This document shows, one piece after another, positions 1 to 10,515 of a DNA stretch of 64,000 nucleotides. Every line of letters begins with the position of its first letter. Position 1 is the first letter of the stretch. The notes below the pieces were generated by a model. It worked only from the letters and a program-made list of their open reading frames with translations, made no database searches and was not told where the DNA came from. The position numbers and the translations under genes are program-made. Source of the stretch: Gammaproteobacteria bacterium (GTDB lineage: Bacteria > Pseudomonadota > Gammaproteobacteria > Steroidobacterales > Steroidobacteraceae); assembly GCA_010027845.1 (NCBI GenBank), contig RGUL01000001.1:100695-164694 (forward strand), given 5' to 3'.

Positions 1-880
1 CGCCGCCGTAAAACGGCTCCGAGTGCAGCGTTGCGGCGAGTTCGCGGCGTGCGAGTGCGAGTTGCGCGCCGTCGCTGATCTGCACGACGTCGAGTTCTCC
101 GGCGCGAAAGGCGCGCAGTCGGGTTGCGTCGTCGATCCCCATGCGCCACTCGACGCGCGGCACGATCGGCGCGTTACCGATGCGGCGTGGATTCGCCTCG
201 AGAACCAAAGCGCCGTTCTGTGCCCACGCGATCGGTCGATAGGCACCGTTCACCACGATCGCAGGTGGCTTGGCCCAATCGCGCCCAAGTTTGGCGATGG
301 CATGCAAAGGGGCGACGTAAGCGATGGCCAAAAGTTTAGCGAGATCGGTTTCGGGCCGTACGAGATCGATCACCACCCGGTCGGCTGCTGGGGCAGCGAC
401 ACCGAACGCGACGGTTGCGCCTTTGCCCTCGCGCAATTCGCGCGCACCACGAATGGCGTCGTAGCGATAGGCTAATAATGCGGCGGTTTCCGGTGCGAGC
501 AGCCGACGCAGACTGCCGACGAAGTCCTCGGCGACGAGTGCGCGCCCGTCGGACCAAAAGAGATTCGGCTGTAACTTGAATTCCCAGCGCAACCCGTCCG
601 ACGACACGCGCCACTCGCGCGCGCAACCCGGAACGATCGCACCACGCGCATCGACCGCTGTGAGCCCCACGAATAAGTCGGCGATGATTTCCATATCGGC
701 AGCGGAAATCGGCCGGTGCGGGTCGAGCGTGGTGAGGTTGCCGCCGCGTGAGCGCCGCAGCACGCCCTCCGACGCCTGCGCCTGTGCCGCGACACCACCG
801 AGCACCCCTGCACCAGTGATCGCGCCAGCTACCGCACTCGCTGCTGCAGTCGTCAAAAATCGACGGCGCAAAATTTTCAT
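1..880 (-). CDS. Peptide/oligopeptide ABC transporter substrate-binding protein (SBP_bac_5/OppA-like), truncated by window start
   Basis: Reverse-strand reading from ATG at 880: MKILRRRFLTTAAASAVAGA...EGVLRRSRGGNLTTLDPHRPISAADMEIIADLFVGLTAVDARGAIVPGCAREWRVSSDGLRWEFKLQPNLFWSDG; Tat-like signal plus typical SBP_bac_5 motifs; runs off the window edge. Confidence 0.85.
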   Translation of the reverse strand, partial: MKILRRRFLTTAAASAVAGAITGAGVLGGVAAQAQASEGVLRRSRGGNLTTLDPHRPISAADMEIIADLFVGLTAVDARGAIVPGCAREWRVSSDGLRWEFKLQPNLFWSDGRALVAEDFVGSLRRLLAPETAALLAYRYDAIRGARELREGKGATVAFGVAAPAADRVVIDLVRPETDLAKLLAIAYVAPLHAIAKLGRDWAKPPAIVVNGAYRPIAWAQNGALVLEANPRRIGNAPIVPRVEWRMGIDDATRLRAFRAGELDVVQISDGAQLALARRELAATLHSEPFYGG

Positions 881-895
881 CTACGGCTCATCGCC

Positions 896-2098
896 TCATG
901 CGGTCGGGCGTTCGTGCGCGCGACGCAGCAGCAACGCACCGATCGCGGCGATCGCTGCACCCGCCCAGAACGGCGCACTCGTACCGACGGTGAAATAGAT
1001 GGGACCGACGACTGCCGGCCCCAAGATACGCCCGAGGCTGCTCGAAGAATTAAACAGCCCCATCACCGCACCACGCGAGTTCGCATCCGCCTCGAACGAC
1101 ACGAGACTGCTGATCGACGGCAAGAACAAACCGTTCGCGATACCGTAGACGACAAGTGCGAGCCAAACCATCCCATCGTTTTGTGCGATCGCGAACAACA
1201 CCAGCGCGAACGCCGCACCCGACACCGCCAACAACGCCACCGGCTTCTCGCCAAAACGTTTGGTGAGCGGACCGATGAGTCCGGCTTGCCCGAGTGCCGA
1301 GAACAACGCGAGCACCATGAAGTGCAAACCGATCTCGCGCAGGTCGTAGCCGAATCGATCACGCCCCCAAAATTGGAACACGGCCTGCAACGCGCCCGCG
1401 CCGGTGGCGACCATCAGCGCCGCAGCCGAGAGGCCGATCAACACGGGCTTTTCGCGAAACACTGCGACCGCCGAGCGTCGCGGCGGTGACGGCGCACCCG
1501 ATCCGTCGGTCGCCGGCGCGCGCAGCGGCTTACGCAATTCCGGCGCCAAACTTTCCGGCAACATGAATACGGTGCCGACGAGCGCCACGAACGCGAGAGC
1601 GGCCGAAACCAACGAAGGCCAATGCAAACTCGGCACGCCCGTCAACGTGCCGAGCACACCGCCGAGCGGCGGGCCGATCGCGAAGCCGATACCGAAGGCC
1701 GACGCGACGATACCGAGGCCTTTAGCACGATCTTTGGGGTCGGTGACATCCGTCGCGTACGCAAACGCGGCTGCGAGATTGCCGGACATGATGCCACCCA
1801 ACGCACGTGCGATCAGCAGCGTGGTCAAGGTGTCGGCATAGGCGAGCCAGATGAATGCCAACACCGTGCCCACGAGGCTCACGATCAAAATCGGCTTGCG
1901 TCCGTAGGCATCGCTGCACCGACCCCAAATCGGCGTGGCGATCAATTGGAACAGCGAGAACATTCCCGAGCCGCCGAAGGTCTTCCAAAAATCCGACGCG
2001 CCCATCTGCTCGGCGACGAACGGAAACGGGATGATGGTGACGCCGAAGCCCATCAAGCTGATGAGCACCACCAACCAAAGAATTCCGAGCTTTTTCAT
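896..2098 (-). CDS. MFS transporter (TetA/TCR-like)
   Basis: MKKLGILWLVVLISLMGFGVTIIPFPFVAEQMGASDFWKT...GRCSDAYGRKPILIVSLVGT; multiple TM helices, internal start of ORF 896..2590. Confidence 0.85.
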   Translation of the reverse strand: MKKLGILWLVVLISLMGFGVTIIPFPFVAEQMGASDFWKTFGGSGMFSLFQLIATPIWGRCSDAYGRKPILIVSLVGTVLAFIWLAYADTLTTLLIARALGGIMSGNLAAAFAYATDVTDPKDRAKGLGIVASAFGIGFAIGPPLGGVLGTLTGVPSLHWPSLVSAALAFVALVGTVFMLPESLAPELRKPLRAPATDGSGAPSPPRRSAVAVFREKPVLIGLSAAALMVATGAGALQAVFQFWGRDRFGYDLREIGLHFMVLALFSALGQAGLIGPLTKRFGEKPVALLAVSGAAFALVLFAIAQNDGMVWLALVVYGIANGLFLPSISSLVSFEADANSRGAVMGLFNSSSSLGRILGPAVVGPIYFTVGTSAPFWAGAAIAAIGALLLRRAHERPTA

Positions 2099-2127
2099 GT
2101 CGATCCGAGCGGGTGAACGGGTGACGA

Positions 2128-3618
2128 TTATCGGGTGCCGCTGCGCGCCGCGCCACGGTAGCGCACGCATCCGCGCTGCAATTCGAGCTCTAAATTCACG
2201 CGATCGGGCCATTCGTCCGTGTGATGGCTGCTCATCACCACCGTTCCGCCACCCGCGACGTAGCGATCGATACGCGTCCGCAGCGCCGCACGCGTCGCGA
2301 GGTCGACGCCGCCGAAGGGCTCGTCGAGCAACAACAATCGCGGACGAGTGACGAAGGCGCGCGCGAACAGCACGCGTCGAACTTGGCCGTACGACAGCTC
2401 GCGCAGCGGCCGGCGTAAGCATTGCTCGAGATCGAGCGCGCGAGCCGCAGCCCGTGCGCGTCGGCTCTCGTCGGCACGCGGCGCGCCGTCGAGGCCGATG
2501 GTGCGACGCAAACCGGACACGATCGATTCGAGTACGGTCTCGCCGTGCGGCGGATCGCTTTGTAGATGCGGCGCAACCAACGCACACCATTGCCTAAACG
2601 CGGCCAACGGCACGCCGGGACGAATGCCACGACGCTCTATCGCACCCCCGAGCGCGACCGAGTGATCACCGTAGAGCGTGCGTAGCAGCGTACTTTTGCC
2701 AGCCCCATTCGCGCCGTGCACCACCCAACAATCACCGCGACGGACCTCGAGCGCGACCTCGTGCAGCACGTGGTGGTAGTCGAGATAAACGTCGGCGGCG
2801 CGCAGCGCGACGAGCACGGGGCCGCGATTACGCGCGGTGCGAGTCGCCTTCGCGACCGACGGCAACGTCTCGCGACGCAGCGACGTGATCGGCCCCGCGG
2901 CGCGCACCACTCCGGCATCGAGTTCGAGCAGGTGCGTGGCGACCGGTGGAATTTCCTCGCGCCGATGGGTGGTCAGCACCCAGCTCGGAATCTGCCACGA
3001 CCCACGCGCGAACCATCGTGCCATGCGCGCGCGATTGCGCGCATCGAGACCACCCAGCGTCTCGTCGAGCAGCAGTATTTTCGGTTGCATCGCCACTGCG
3101 CGCGCGACCAACACCAAGCGTCGCTCGCCGTAAGACAACGTCAAAAATCGACGCGCGGCCAAACTCGCGATCCCGAACGATCGCAAGATCTCGCGTGCCG
3201 CGCGCTCGGCGCGCGAACTCGGCGGGCCTTGCGGGATGTCGCTACGCGTGAGACCCGTACCGACGATCTCGAGCGCGGTGAAATTCCAGCCGTAGCGCTC
3301 GTAGCGATCTTGTCGCTCCGGCCCGACGTAGGCGATCTCGGCCAGCGCTTCGATGGGATCGATCGGCTGGCCCGATTTAGAGTATTGAAGACCCTGCGCA
3401 CTCGCGGGATCGGGCCACACCGCACCGGCGCACAATTTCAAAAGTTGCGTCTTACCGGCACCGTTTTCACCGCAGATCACCCAACGCTCACCGGGGCGCA
3501 GCCGCCACTCGATGCCGCGTAGAATCGCGCGCCCCGCGCGGTGTAGATCGACACGCTCTAGTCGGATCTCGAGCCCGCTGCGTCGTCGCCGCTCAGCGAC
3601 CGTTCGTCGCGACCGCAT
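2128..3618 (-). CDS. Tandem ABC ATPase (ModF/PhrA-like, two nucleotide-binding domains)
   Basis: Two Walker A motifs (GENGAGKT, GANGAGKS) and two signature motifs (LSYGERR, LSYGQVRR); start chosen to reduce overlap with upstream hydrolase. Confidence 0.8.
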   Translation of the reverse strand: MRSRRTVAERRRRSGLEIRLERVDLHRAGRAILRGIEWRLRPGERWVICGENGAGKTQLLKLCAGAVWPDPASAQGLQYSKSGQPIDPIEALAEIAYVGPERQDRYERYGWNFTALEIVGTGLTRSDIPQGPPSSRAERAAREILRSFGIASLAARRFLTLSYGERRLVLVARAVAMQPKILLLDETLGGLDARNRARMARWFARGSWQIPSWVLTTHRREEIPPVATHLLELDAGVVRAAGPITSLRRETLPSVAKATRTARNRGPVLVALRAADVYLDYHHVLHEVALEVRRGDCWVVHGANGAGKSTLLRTLYGDHSVALGGAIERRGIRPGVPLAAFRQWCALVAPHLQSDPPHGETVLESIVSGLRRTIGLDGAPRADESRRARAAARALDLEQCLRRPLRELSYGQVRRVLFARAFVTRPRLLLLDEPFGGVDLATRAALRTRIDRYVAGGGTVVMSSHHTDEWPDRVNLELELQRGCVRYRGAARSGTR

Positions 3619-4480
3619 CGACCCAGGCTGCCGGCTCGTCGAACGCCATGTTCGAACTGTGCGAGTCGAGATGGCGGAAGCGAAAATCGCTGCGCAACGC
3701 ACGTACGCGCTCGAACGTGAAGTCGAGCAGATCGTCGGTGTTGCTCAACACCGTAACCGGCGTACGCAACGCGCGCAACGCCGTGGCCATGTCGTAGCGA
3801 AAAACGGCGTGATGACCGAACCACTCGTTATGACCGGCGAGATACAAAGAAATCACCGACCACTGCACACTGTCGGGCGAGCCGGCGATGCGCCCTTTCA
3901 AATATAGCCAGCGATCGCTCAGGTGCTCGCCCTCGGGCCGGTACGTTTGGTCCCAGTGGGGTGCCGCGAGACGCGCAGCGGCTTCCTCCGGCGTATAGAG
4001 CGCGACACCGTGTAACACGAGGCGCGAAATCAACTCGGGCTTGGTTCTGGCGATCTCGACCCCGATCGTCGCGCCAGTGTGATGACCGACGAGCACCACC
4101 CGTCGCAAGTGCAGGTGCTGCATCGCCGCAGTGATCGCACGAGCGTAGTCGGCGATCGTCGGCGGCTCGGTCGGGCGCGCGGAAAGACCATAGCCCGGCG
4201 TGTCGAACGTAATGCTGCGCGCACCGCGACGCGCGAGCTCCGCTTGTGCGCCGTTGTAGTAGATGTGAAACCACGGCACCTGATGCAACAACACGTAGAC
4301 GGGCTGCGAGGCGTCGAGCCGTGGCGGCCTGACGTCTTGAAAGTGAATTTGTCCGAGCGGCGACGGCGCGTAACCACGCTCGACCACGAACTCACCCGGC
4401 ACGACACCGAGCGTCGCGTTCGCTGCGGTCGCGACCGTCGAGGCCAAACAAAACCAAAGGACTGCGAGCGCAGCGATCAC
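3593..4480 (-). CDS. Alpha/beta hydrolase with N-terminal signal peptide
   Basis: MIAALAVLWFCLASTVATAANA leader; VLLHQVPWFHIYYNG, VLVGHHTGATIGVEIA nucleophile-elbow-like region; ATGA overlap with upstream gene. Confidence 0.8.
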   Translation of the reverse strand: MIAALAVLWFCLASTVATAANATLGVVPGEFVVERGYAPSPLGQIHFQDVRPPRLDASQPVYVLLHQVPWFHIYYNGAQAELARRGARSITFDTPGYGLSARPTEPPTIADYARAITAAMQHLHLRRVVLVGHHTGATIGVEIARTKPELISRLVLHGVALYTPEEAAARLAAPHWDQTYRPEGEHLSDRWLYLKGRIAGSPDSVQWSVISLYLAGHNEWFGHHAVFRYDMATALRALRTPVTVLSNTDDLLDFTFERVRALRSDFRFRHLDSHSSNMAFDEPAAWVDAVATNGR

Positions 4481-5985
4481 GTGCGCGCCGCGAGTGGCAA
4501 CCGCTCGCCTAAGATTCGACCGAAACTGAGCGCAGGCGTCACCATCATGCCGCCGACGAACGAGCGCCCCTGCGTTTGCCCCGCTCCCAATAATTCGCCG
4601 GCCGCATAAAGATTCGGGATCGGCATTCCATCCTGTCGAATGACGCGCAACCGATCGTCGACCGCAATGCCGACGGTTGCCGTGGTCGAATGCCCTTGAT
4701 GGCGGATGGCATAAAAAGGTGGTTTGACGATCGGCTTCGGCAAGTACGTGCGCCCGAGTGCGTCTTTGCCGCGCGCCACGCCGCGATTGAAATCGGCGAC
4801 GGTGCGCTGCAAGCCGTCCGGATCGATGCCGCTGTTACGCGCCAAGGTCGCAAGATCGTCGGCTTGCTGGAACCATTTGTGCACGCCGAAAGTTTCGCGC
4901 ATTTGCTCACGCGTCCAACCGCCGACACCCGGCGGTGCAGACGACAAAATCGCCTCGTCGAAGACAATCCAATAACGTAGATCGGGCTGCGCCAACAAAG
5001 AATGCTCGCGCGCGTCGACGCTCGGTTCGTCCTCGCGAATGAATCGCTCGCCACGCGCGTTGACGAACACCTCCCACGGCTGGCGCTCTTGCGGGATGAC
5101 GACGAAGCGTGCCAGAAATCGTCCGGGTATCGCATCGTCGGTGAGGATGGAACCGAAATTGCTGAGGTAGTTTTGGCGGCCGCGCACGTAGCCACCGACT
5201 GCCACGGCAAGCTCGATGCCTGCGCCCTGGGAATATGGATAGCCGGTCGCGGCGTAGGCGCGATAACCACTCAAACGCTCGAACATCTCCGCGTTGGAAC
5301 CATAGCCACCGCAGGTCAACAACACGTGGCGAGCAGAAAATACTTGTTCACGATCGGCCGATTTGACGCGCACGCCCCGCACCGCGCCTGCGGAATCCGT
5401 GAGCAACGCGCTCACCGGCGTCTGCAAGCGCAAGTCGATGCGGCCCGCCGCGCGCTCGCGCTCGAACTCGCGGCGCAACACAGCCAAAATCGAGCGCCCG
5501 CCTTCGGCGCCCCAGTAGTAGCGTTTTCGTGAATAGGGTTCGTGACCCTTACCGAGCACCGGGTGCTCCGGCAAAGGCGCAAAGCCGCGCTCCATCAACC
5601 AATCGAACGTTTTCGCCGCTTCGTCGACCGCGATGCGCGTCAAGATCGGATCGGCGGTGTTGCGGCTGATGCGCATCACGTCGTCGTAGTGCAACTGGGG
5701 CGTATCGACGATGCCGAGACTCGCTTGCAACCGAGTGCCCGCCGCACTCATTTGACCGGTCGACAGATGCAAGGTACCGCCGATGTCGCCCGCGGCATCG
5801 AGCAGCAGCACTCGGGCACCGCGCGCGGAGGCGAAAATCGCTGCGGGCAAACCGGCTGTACCCGCCCCGACGATGATGTAGTCGTAGTCGCTAGGCGCAG
5901 CGGCACGCGCAACGCGCGCCATCACACCGCTCGCCGCCGCGCCGGCGAGTCCGGCTACCCCGGCGACGAAACGACGTCGACTCAT
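4477..5985 (-). CDS. FAD-dependent dehydrogenase (fumarate reductase/3-ketosteroid dehydrogenase-like flavoprotein) with Tat signal
   Basis: MSRRRFVAGVAGLAGAAASG Tat leader; DYIIVGAGTAGLPAAIFASARGARVLLLD; C-terminal NLYAAGELLGAGQTQGRSFVGGMMVTPALSFGRI. Confidence 0.85.
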   Translation of the reverse strand: MSRRRFVAGVAGLAGAAASGVMARVARAAAPSDYDYIIVGAGTAGLPAAIFASARGARVLLLDAAGDIGGTLHLSTGQMSAAGTRLQASLGIVDTPQLHYDDVMRISRNTADPILTRIAVDEAAKTFDWLMERGFAPLPEHPVLGKGHEPYSRKRYYWGAEGGRSILAVLRREFERERAAGRIDLRLQTPVSALLTDSAGAVRGVRVKSADREQVFSARHVLLTCGGYGSNAEMFERLSGYRAYAATGYPYSQGAGIELAVAVGGYVRGRQNYLSNFGSILTDDAIPGRFLARFVVIPQERQPWEVFVNARGERFIREDEPSVDAREHSLLAQPDLRYWIVFDEAILSSAPPGVGGWTREQMRETFGVHKWFQQADDLATLARNSGIDPDGLQRTVADFNRGVARGKDALGRTYLPKPIVKPPFYAIRHQGHSTTATVGIAVDDRLRVIRQDGMPIPNLYAAGELLGAGQTQGRSFVGGMMVTPALSFGRILGERLPLAART

Positions 5986-7175
5986 TTTTGGGCGCCCATC
6001 ACGAACCAACCACCACTACCGTGCGCCGGCGCAGGGATCTCGCCACGCAGAAATTTCGCATAGCGTTCCTCGCCGAAGGAGGCCGCGTCGGGGATCGTCA
6101 GCTTGAAACATTTGTCGCGCTCGAAACCGGCCTCCGCGCACAGCGCGATCGGTTCTTGAGCGCGGAAGCTGGTGTAGAACGGTTCGTTGTTGTTGATGGT
6201 GTCCCAGTTCCAAAAGAAATTGTCGTAATCGCTCACCGATGCTTCGTCCGGCAATTCCATGTGCACCATCACACCGCCCGGCGCGAGCAGTCGATAACAT
6301 TCGCGCAACACGTTGCGCGTCGCCTTGACCGGAATTTCGTGCAGGAAAAAACTGGATACGATCAAATCGAAATGACTATCCGGAAAATCGGTGTGCTCGG
6401 CGTTCTGCTGACTGAAGTGCACCGCGACGCCTTCATGCTCGGCGAGTGCGTGACCGTAGCGCAGCACCGGTGCACCGCAGTCGATGCCATGTGCTTCGGC
6501 ATTCGGGAACGCAGTTTTGTACGGGAATAGATTTTTGCCCGCGGTGGTCGCCATATCGAGCAAGCGACGCGGCGCGAAGCCCGGCCGGGTGGCCTTCAAC
6601 CAATGCGCGATCGACTCGGCGACCACGCCGGCGCGCTTGCGGTACGGGTGTTGGCCGGTGAAGACCTTGCCGCCGAAGCCGACCACCGCACCTTGTGCGA
6701 CGTCGTCGATGGTGTGCTCGGTCGTGACCCAACCGGGTGCGAGGTGTACGTCGAGCGCGGCAAGATAGCGCGGGATCTCGAAGTTCGGATCGAGGCGCAG
6801 CGACCCGCCGCTCGGGTTGCGCACCGCCAAATCTTTGGCAAGCGAGATCATCTGCGGCAAGGCACGTTCGACTGCCGGCTGCACCGACAGATAGCACATT
6901 TCTTGCGCGTGATAACGCAACGTACTGTAGAAGCGGTAGGACGCTTGCGACTCCATCGCCTGTTCGATTTCGCGCCAGTTGCGCGGCACCTCACCGCGCT
7001 CGCGCAGCGCGGGCTCGACACGTCCTTCGTAATCGCGTTTCAACTCGGCACGCAGATCGATGATCGCGTGCTTGCGCAACATGCTGACCATCGACTGACG
7101 CGCGCGTTCGTCATGCGTCGGCTGAAAAAGTTCCTCAATATTTGGAACCGCTACAGTTTCGGCTTGTGCTGCCAT
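5982..7175 (-). CDS. Class I SAM-dependent methyltransferase with long N-terminal domain (MT1)
   Basis: MAAQAETVAVPNIEELFQPTHDERAR...; RRLLDMATTAGKNLFPYKTAFPNAEAHGIDCG; FDLIVSSFFLHEIP; NNNEPFYTSF; ATGA overlap with downstream FAD dehydrogenase. Confidence 0.8.
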   Translation of the reverse strand: MAAQAETVAVPNIEELFQPTHDERARQSMVSMLRKHAIIDLRAELKRDYEGRVEPALRERGEVPRNWREIEQAMESQASYRFYSTLRYHAQEMCYLSVQPAVERALPQMISLAKDLAVRNPSGGSLRLDPNFEIPRYLAALDVHLAPGWVTTEHTIDDVAQGAVVGFGGKVFTGQHPYRKRAGVVAESIAHWLKATRPGFAPRRLLDMATTAGKNLFPYKTAFPNAEAHGIDCGAPVLRYGHALAEHEGVAVHFSQQNAEHTDFPDSHFDLIVSSFFLHEIPVKATRNVLRECYRLLAPGGVMVHMELPDEASVSDYDNFFWNWDTINNNEPFYTSFRAQEPIALCAEAGFERDKCFKLTIPDAASFGEERYAKFLRGEIPAPAHGSGGWFVMGAQK

Positions 7176-7192
7176 CGTCTTCTCCGAAGATT

Positions 7193-8539
7193 TCAGTTTG
7201 CGCCGTCGGCCGCCCACTGCGAAGCGCGTTGCACCGCCGCTCGATAGCGGCTGCGACCTGCAGCGAGTATGCCGATCCCGATCATGCCACCCGAAAAGCA
7301 TACGAGCGCGAGGCTCGGCGCGATGCCGGTCGGGTAGTTGAAAACGTGGTCGGACAACAGCCCGACGGCTCCAGAGCCGACGGCGATGCCGACGAGCCCG
7401 GTGAGCAGAGTGTAAATCGCGACGACCTGGCCGCGTAGTTGATTCGGCGTGACTTCGTTGAGGGCGGTCAACGCTGCCGTGACCGCCCAAGTGGCGAACA
7501 AAGACGTGCCGACGTGCAACACGAGCGCGAGCTCGGGGGTGGGCGCGAAGCATTTCGCGGTGCCGAACAACACCCACGCCACGCACTGCAACATCATCAC
7601 CAGAATCGGCCCGTCGGTACGGCCGCGCTTGGCGAGCGCCGAGAGCACCCAACCGGCGGTGATCGCGCTGATGATGCCGAACGGCACGCCGACCACCGAC
7701 AAAGCGAGCGCGATGCGCGCCGGTTCCCAACCGTGCACGCGTACGAACAGCGTCGGAAACCACGATAGCTGCGCGTTGACGATCATCACGTTCATGATCG
7801 TGCCCAACATCACCGCCAGCAGTGCCACCCGGTTGACGCGCAACTCTTGCCACAGCGGCAGTAGAGAAATCTGTCCGGGCGCGACCCGTGCACCACGTCG
7901 CGCGGGCTCGGCGACCGTGAGCGCGATCAGCGCCGCGAGCAGCAAGCCGGGCGCCCCGACCACGAACAGCACAACCTGCCAATCGGCAAAACCGCCGAGC
8001 AAGGTGGGTGCGAGGGCTTTGACGCTGGAGGCGAGCCCGATCGCGACGCCGCCCAACATGTACGCGATGCCGATACCCACCGAGCCGCCCATCGCGAATA
8101 CGCCGTAGGCGCGCGGTCGCTGTTGAGGAGGAAACAGATCAGCGATCAAGGACGCCGAGCCGGGCGTGGTGGTCGCCTCACCCGCTCCCATCACCACGCG
8201 CGAACCGAACAAGCCCCAAAAACTTTTGGCGAATCCACCCGCGACCGTCGCGAAACTCCACACCGCGAGCCCGGCCCAGATAACTGGCACGCGCCGCACG
8301 CGATCGATCAAAAACCCGAGCGGTAAGGTGAAGACGCTATAAAACACAGCGAACGCGAGACCCTGGATGATGCCGATCTCCGTGTCACTCAAATGCAAGT
8401 CGGCTTTGATCGGCTTGACCAGTAAACCGATCACGATGCGATCGACCACGCCGAGCGCGTAACCGAGCATCAACAATACGACGACGTACCACGCGTATGC
8501 CGGTCGCGGCCAAGCCGCGCGATCGGTGACTTCGTTCAC
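7193..8539 (-). CDS. MFS transporter (spinster-like)
   Basis: GTG start; VNEVTDRAAWPRPAYAWYVVVLLMLGYALGVVDRIVIGLLVKPIKADLHLSDTEIGIIQG; GTGA overlap with upstream gene. Confidence 0.85.
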   Translation of the reverse strand: MNEVTDRAAWPRPAYAWYVVVLLMLGYALGVVDRIVIGLLVKPIKADLHLSDTEIGIIQGLAFAVFYSVFTLPLGFLIDRVRRVPVIWAGLAVWSFATVAGGFAKSFWGLFGSRVVMGAGEATTTPGSASLIADLFPPQQRPRAYGVFAMGGSVGIGIAYMLGGVAIGLASSVKALAPTLLGGFADWQVVLFVVGAPGLLLAALIALTVAEPARRGARVAPGQISLLPLWQELRVNRVALLAVMLGTIMNVMIVNAQLSWFPTLFVRVHGWEPARIALALSVVGVPFGIISAITAGWVLSALAKRGRTDGPILVMMLQCVAWVLFGTAKCFAPTPELALVLHVGTSLFATWAVTAALTALNEVTPNQLRGQVVAIYTLLTGLVGIAVGSGAVGLLSDHVFNYPTGIAPSLALVCFSGGMIGIGILAAGRSRYRAAVQRASQWAADGAN

Positions 8540-10515
8540 CACCGCATCCCCGCACGGTAGCCCTCGCCCGTCGCGACCAACAAGGAGCGCGGCGCCTGGC
8601 AATCACCGATCACCGCAAGTTCGACGCCCGCAGCGCGCAGTGGCGCGACGAGCTCGTCCCGCGGTACGCGCGGTGTCGCATGAGTCAACAAAGAAACCCC
8701 CTCGATCTTGACGCTTCCGACCCCGAACACGTTCACCAAAGTCACCACACCCTCGGCAAGACCGTCGTCAAACACCGGTTCACAAAAATTTTTCACTTCG
8801 ATACCGAGTTTGGCGAGTCGTCTTTGGATACCTTGACGATTGACGAGCGCTTCCTCGGCAGCGACACCTTCGCGCGCCGTGGCGATGACGACGCGCTCGT
8901 AAACTTTGGCGAGCAGCACTGCCGTCGCATAAGTGAACGACGTGTGATCTTGATCGACGATTAGCGCCGTACCCGACTCGCGCACACTGCGACCGACGAA
9001 GCGCGCCGCAACGGTGCGCACGTCAGGGAAAAAATCGAGGTCGTGATAGTCGTCGGGCAGCCATCGCGGCCAAGCCGGCGTCGCACCGCAGGCGAGCACC
9101 ACCGCCTCGGCACCGATCGAACGCAATTCGTCGATGCCCGCGCGCACCCCGAACTCGAAACGCACGCCGTGTGCGGCAGCGCGCAATTGTTGATAGTCGT
9201 AGACGCTGCTCAAGCTCTCGCCGCCCGGCAACGCCGCGTGCAAGCGCAATTTACCGCCGCTCTCGGTACCGCTCGCGAACACCGTGACCTCGTGACCACG
9301 TGCGGCCGCCACCCACGCAGCCTCGAGTCCTGCAGGACCGGCACCCACCACTGCGATCCGCCGCGATGTAGCCACACGCGCTGGTCGCCAATCGGTTTCG
9401 TCATCGGCACCGACGCGTGGATTGTTGTCGCAGGCGAGTGCGTTGCCGCCCACGATCGCACCCCAGCAGGTGTTGCAGGACACGCAATAGCGGATCTCCG
9501 CTTCGCGACCGGCTTGTGCCTTGAGGCCCCACGCCGGGTCGGTGACGAGTGGTCGACCCAACATCACGAGATCGGCGAGCCCCTCGCGCACGAAGCGCTC
9601 GCCTTCGTTCGGGTCGGTGATGAGACCGAGTGCGCCGATCGCGATGCCCGGTGCGTGCTGACCGAGCACCGCGATTTTGTCGACGTACGGCGCACGCGCA
9701 CCGTGCATGTCGGGCAAGTGCCAATCGAGCGTCGGCGAGTGCGACCCCCAACACCACGTCAGATAATCGACTGCACCGGTCGCATGCACGAGACGCGTGA
9801 TCGCCGCCGAGGTCTCGAGATCGATGCCATCGGGCATGCCGTCTTCGCCCGGCAATTTCACGCCGATCAAAAAATCGGCGCCGCAGACCTCACGCAATCG
9901 ACGACACAAATCGGTCAGCAGTCGTGCGCGACCCTCGAGATCGCCACCATATCGATCGGTGCGTTCGTTCGAGCGCACCGCCAAAAATTGATGGAACAAA
10001 TGACCGTGCCCCGCGGAAATCTCGACGCCCGAAAAACCGGCATCGCGCATGATGCGCGCCGCGTGTGCGAAATCTTGCACGAGCTGCGCGACCTCGTCGG
10101 TCTCTAGTGCGTGCGGCACCGTCCAACTCAAATCGTCGGCGAGCGCCGACGCGCCGAATGCGTCGTGCACGCGACCGGGTTGGTGTCTGCCGCGACCGGG
10201 ATCTTGAATTTGCCCGATCAAATGCGAGTCGTGCGCACGCACCGCTTCGGCCCACCGCCGTAAGCCCTCGGCATTGGCCGGGTCGAGCACCATGACTTTT
10301 TGCGGATTGCGTTGTCGCGGCAAAAGATTCAAAGGTTCGGTGACGATCATCGACGCCCCGCCGCGCGCGCGATTGGCGTGGTAGGTGATCATCTTCGCCG
10401 GCACCTCGCCGGCTTTCACGTACCGCGTCGACATCGAGGCGTGCACGAGACGATTGCGCAGCCGAACGCTGCCGAGTTGCAGCGGCGAGAATAAATTGGG
10501 GTACGCGGCGCTCAC
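8536..10515 (-). CDS. NADH:flavin oxidoreductase / 2,4-dienoyl-CoA reductase-like (OYE barrel + Fe-S + FAD/NAD domain)
   Basis: YPNLFSPLQLGSVRLRNRLVHASMSTRY; EISAGHGHLFHQFLAVRSNERTDRYGG; RYCVSCNTCWGAIVGGNALACDNNPR cysteine cluster; RRIAVVGAGPAGLEAAWVAAARGHEVTVF. Confidence 0.9.
   Translation of the reverse strand: MSAAYPNLFSPLQLGSVRLRNRLVHASMSTRYVKAGEVPAKMITYHANRARGGASMIVTEPLNLLPRQRNPQKVMVLDPANAEGLRRWAEAVRAHDSHLIGQIQDPGRGRHQPGRVHDAFGASALADDLSWTVPHALETDEVAQLVQDFAHAARIMRDAGFSGVEISAGHGHLFHQFLAVRSNERTDRYGGDLEGRARLLTDLCRRLREVCGADFLIGVKLPGEDGMPDGIDLETSAAITRLVHATGAVDYLTWCWGSHSPTLDWHLPDMHGARAPYVDKIAVLGQHAPGIAIGALGLITDPNEGERFVREGLADLVMLGRPLVTDPAWGLKAQAGREAEIRYCVSCNTCWGAIVGGNALACDNNPRVGADDETDWRPARVATSRRIAVVGAGPAGLEAAWVAAARGHEVTVFASGTESGGKLRLHAALPGGESLSSVYDYQQLRAAAHGVRFEFGVRAGIDELRSIGAEAVVLACGATPAWPRWLPDDYHDLDFFPDVRTVAARFVGRSVRESGTALIVDQDHTSFTYATAVLLAKVYERVVIATAREGVAAEEALVNRQGIQRRLAKLGIEVKNFCEPVFDDGLAEGVVTLVNVFGVGSVKIEGVSLLTHATPRVPRDELVAPLRAAGVELAVIGDCQAPRSLLVATGEGYRAGMRW

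Noticed and set aside
2716-3522. Plus-strand ORF (268 aa) opposite the tandem ABC ATPase
   Set aside because: Antisense to two intact Walker A/signature motifs; treated as spurious, like other antisense ORFs (914..1489, 4079..4609, 9043..10107, 57045..57908).
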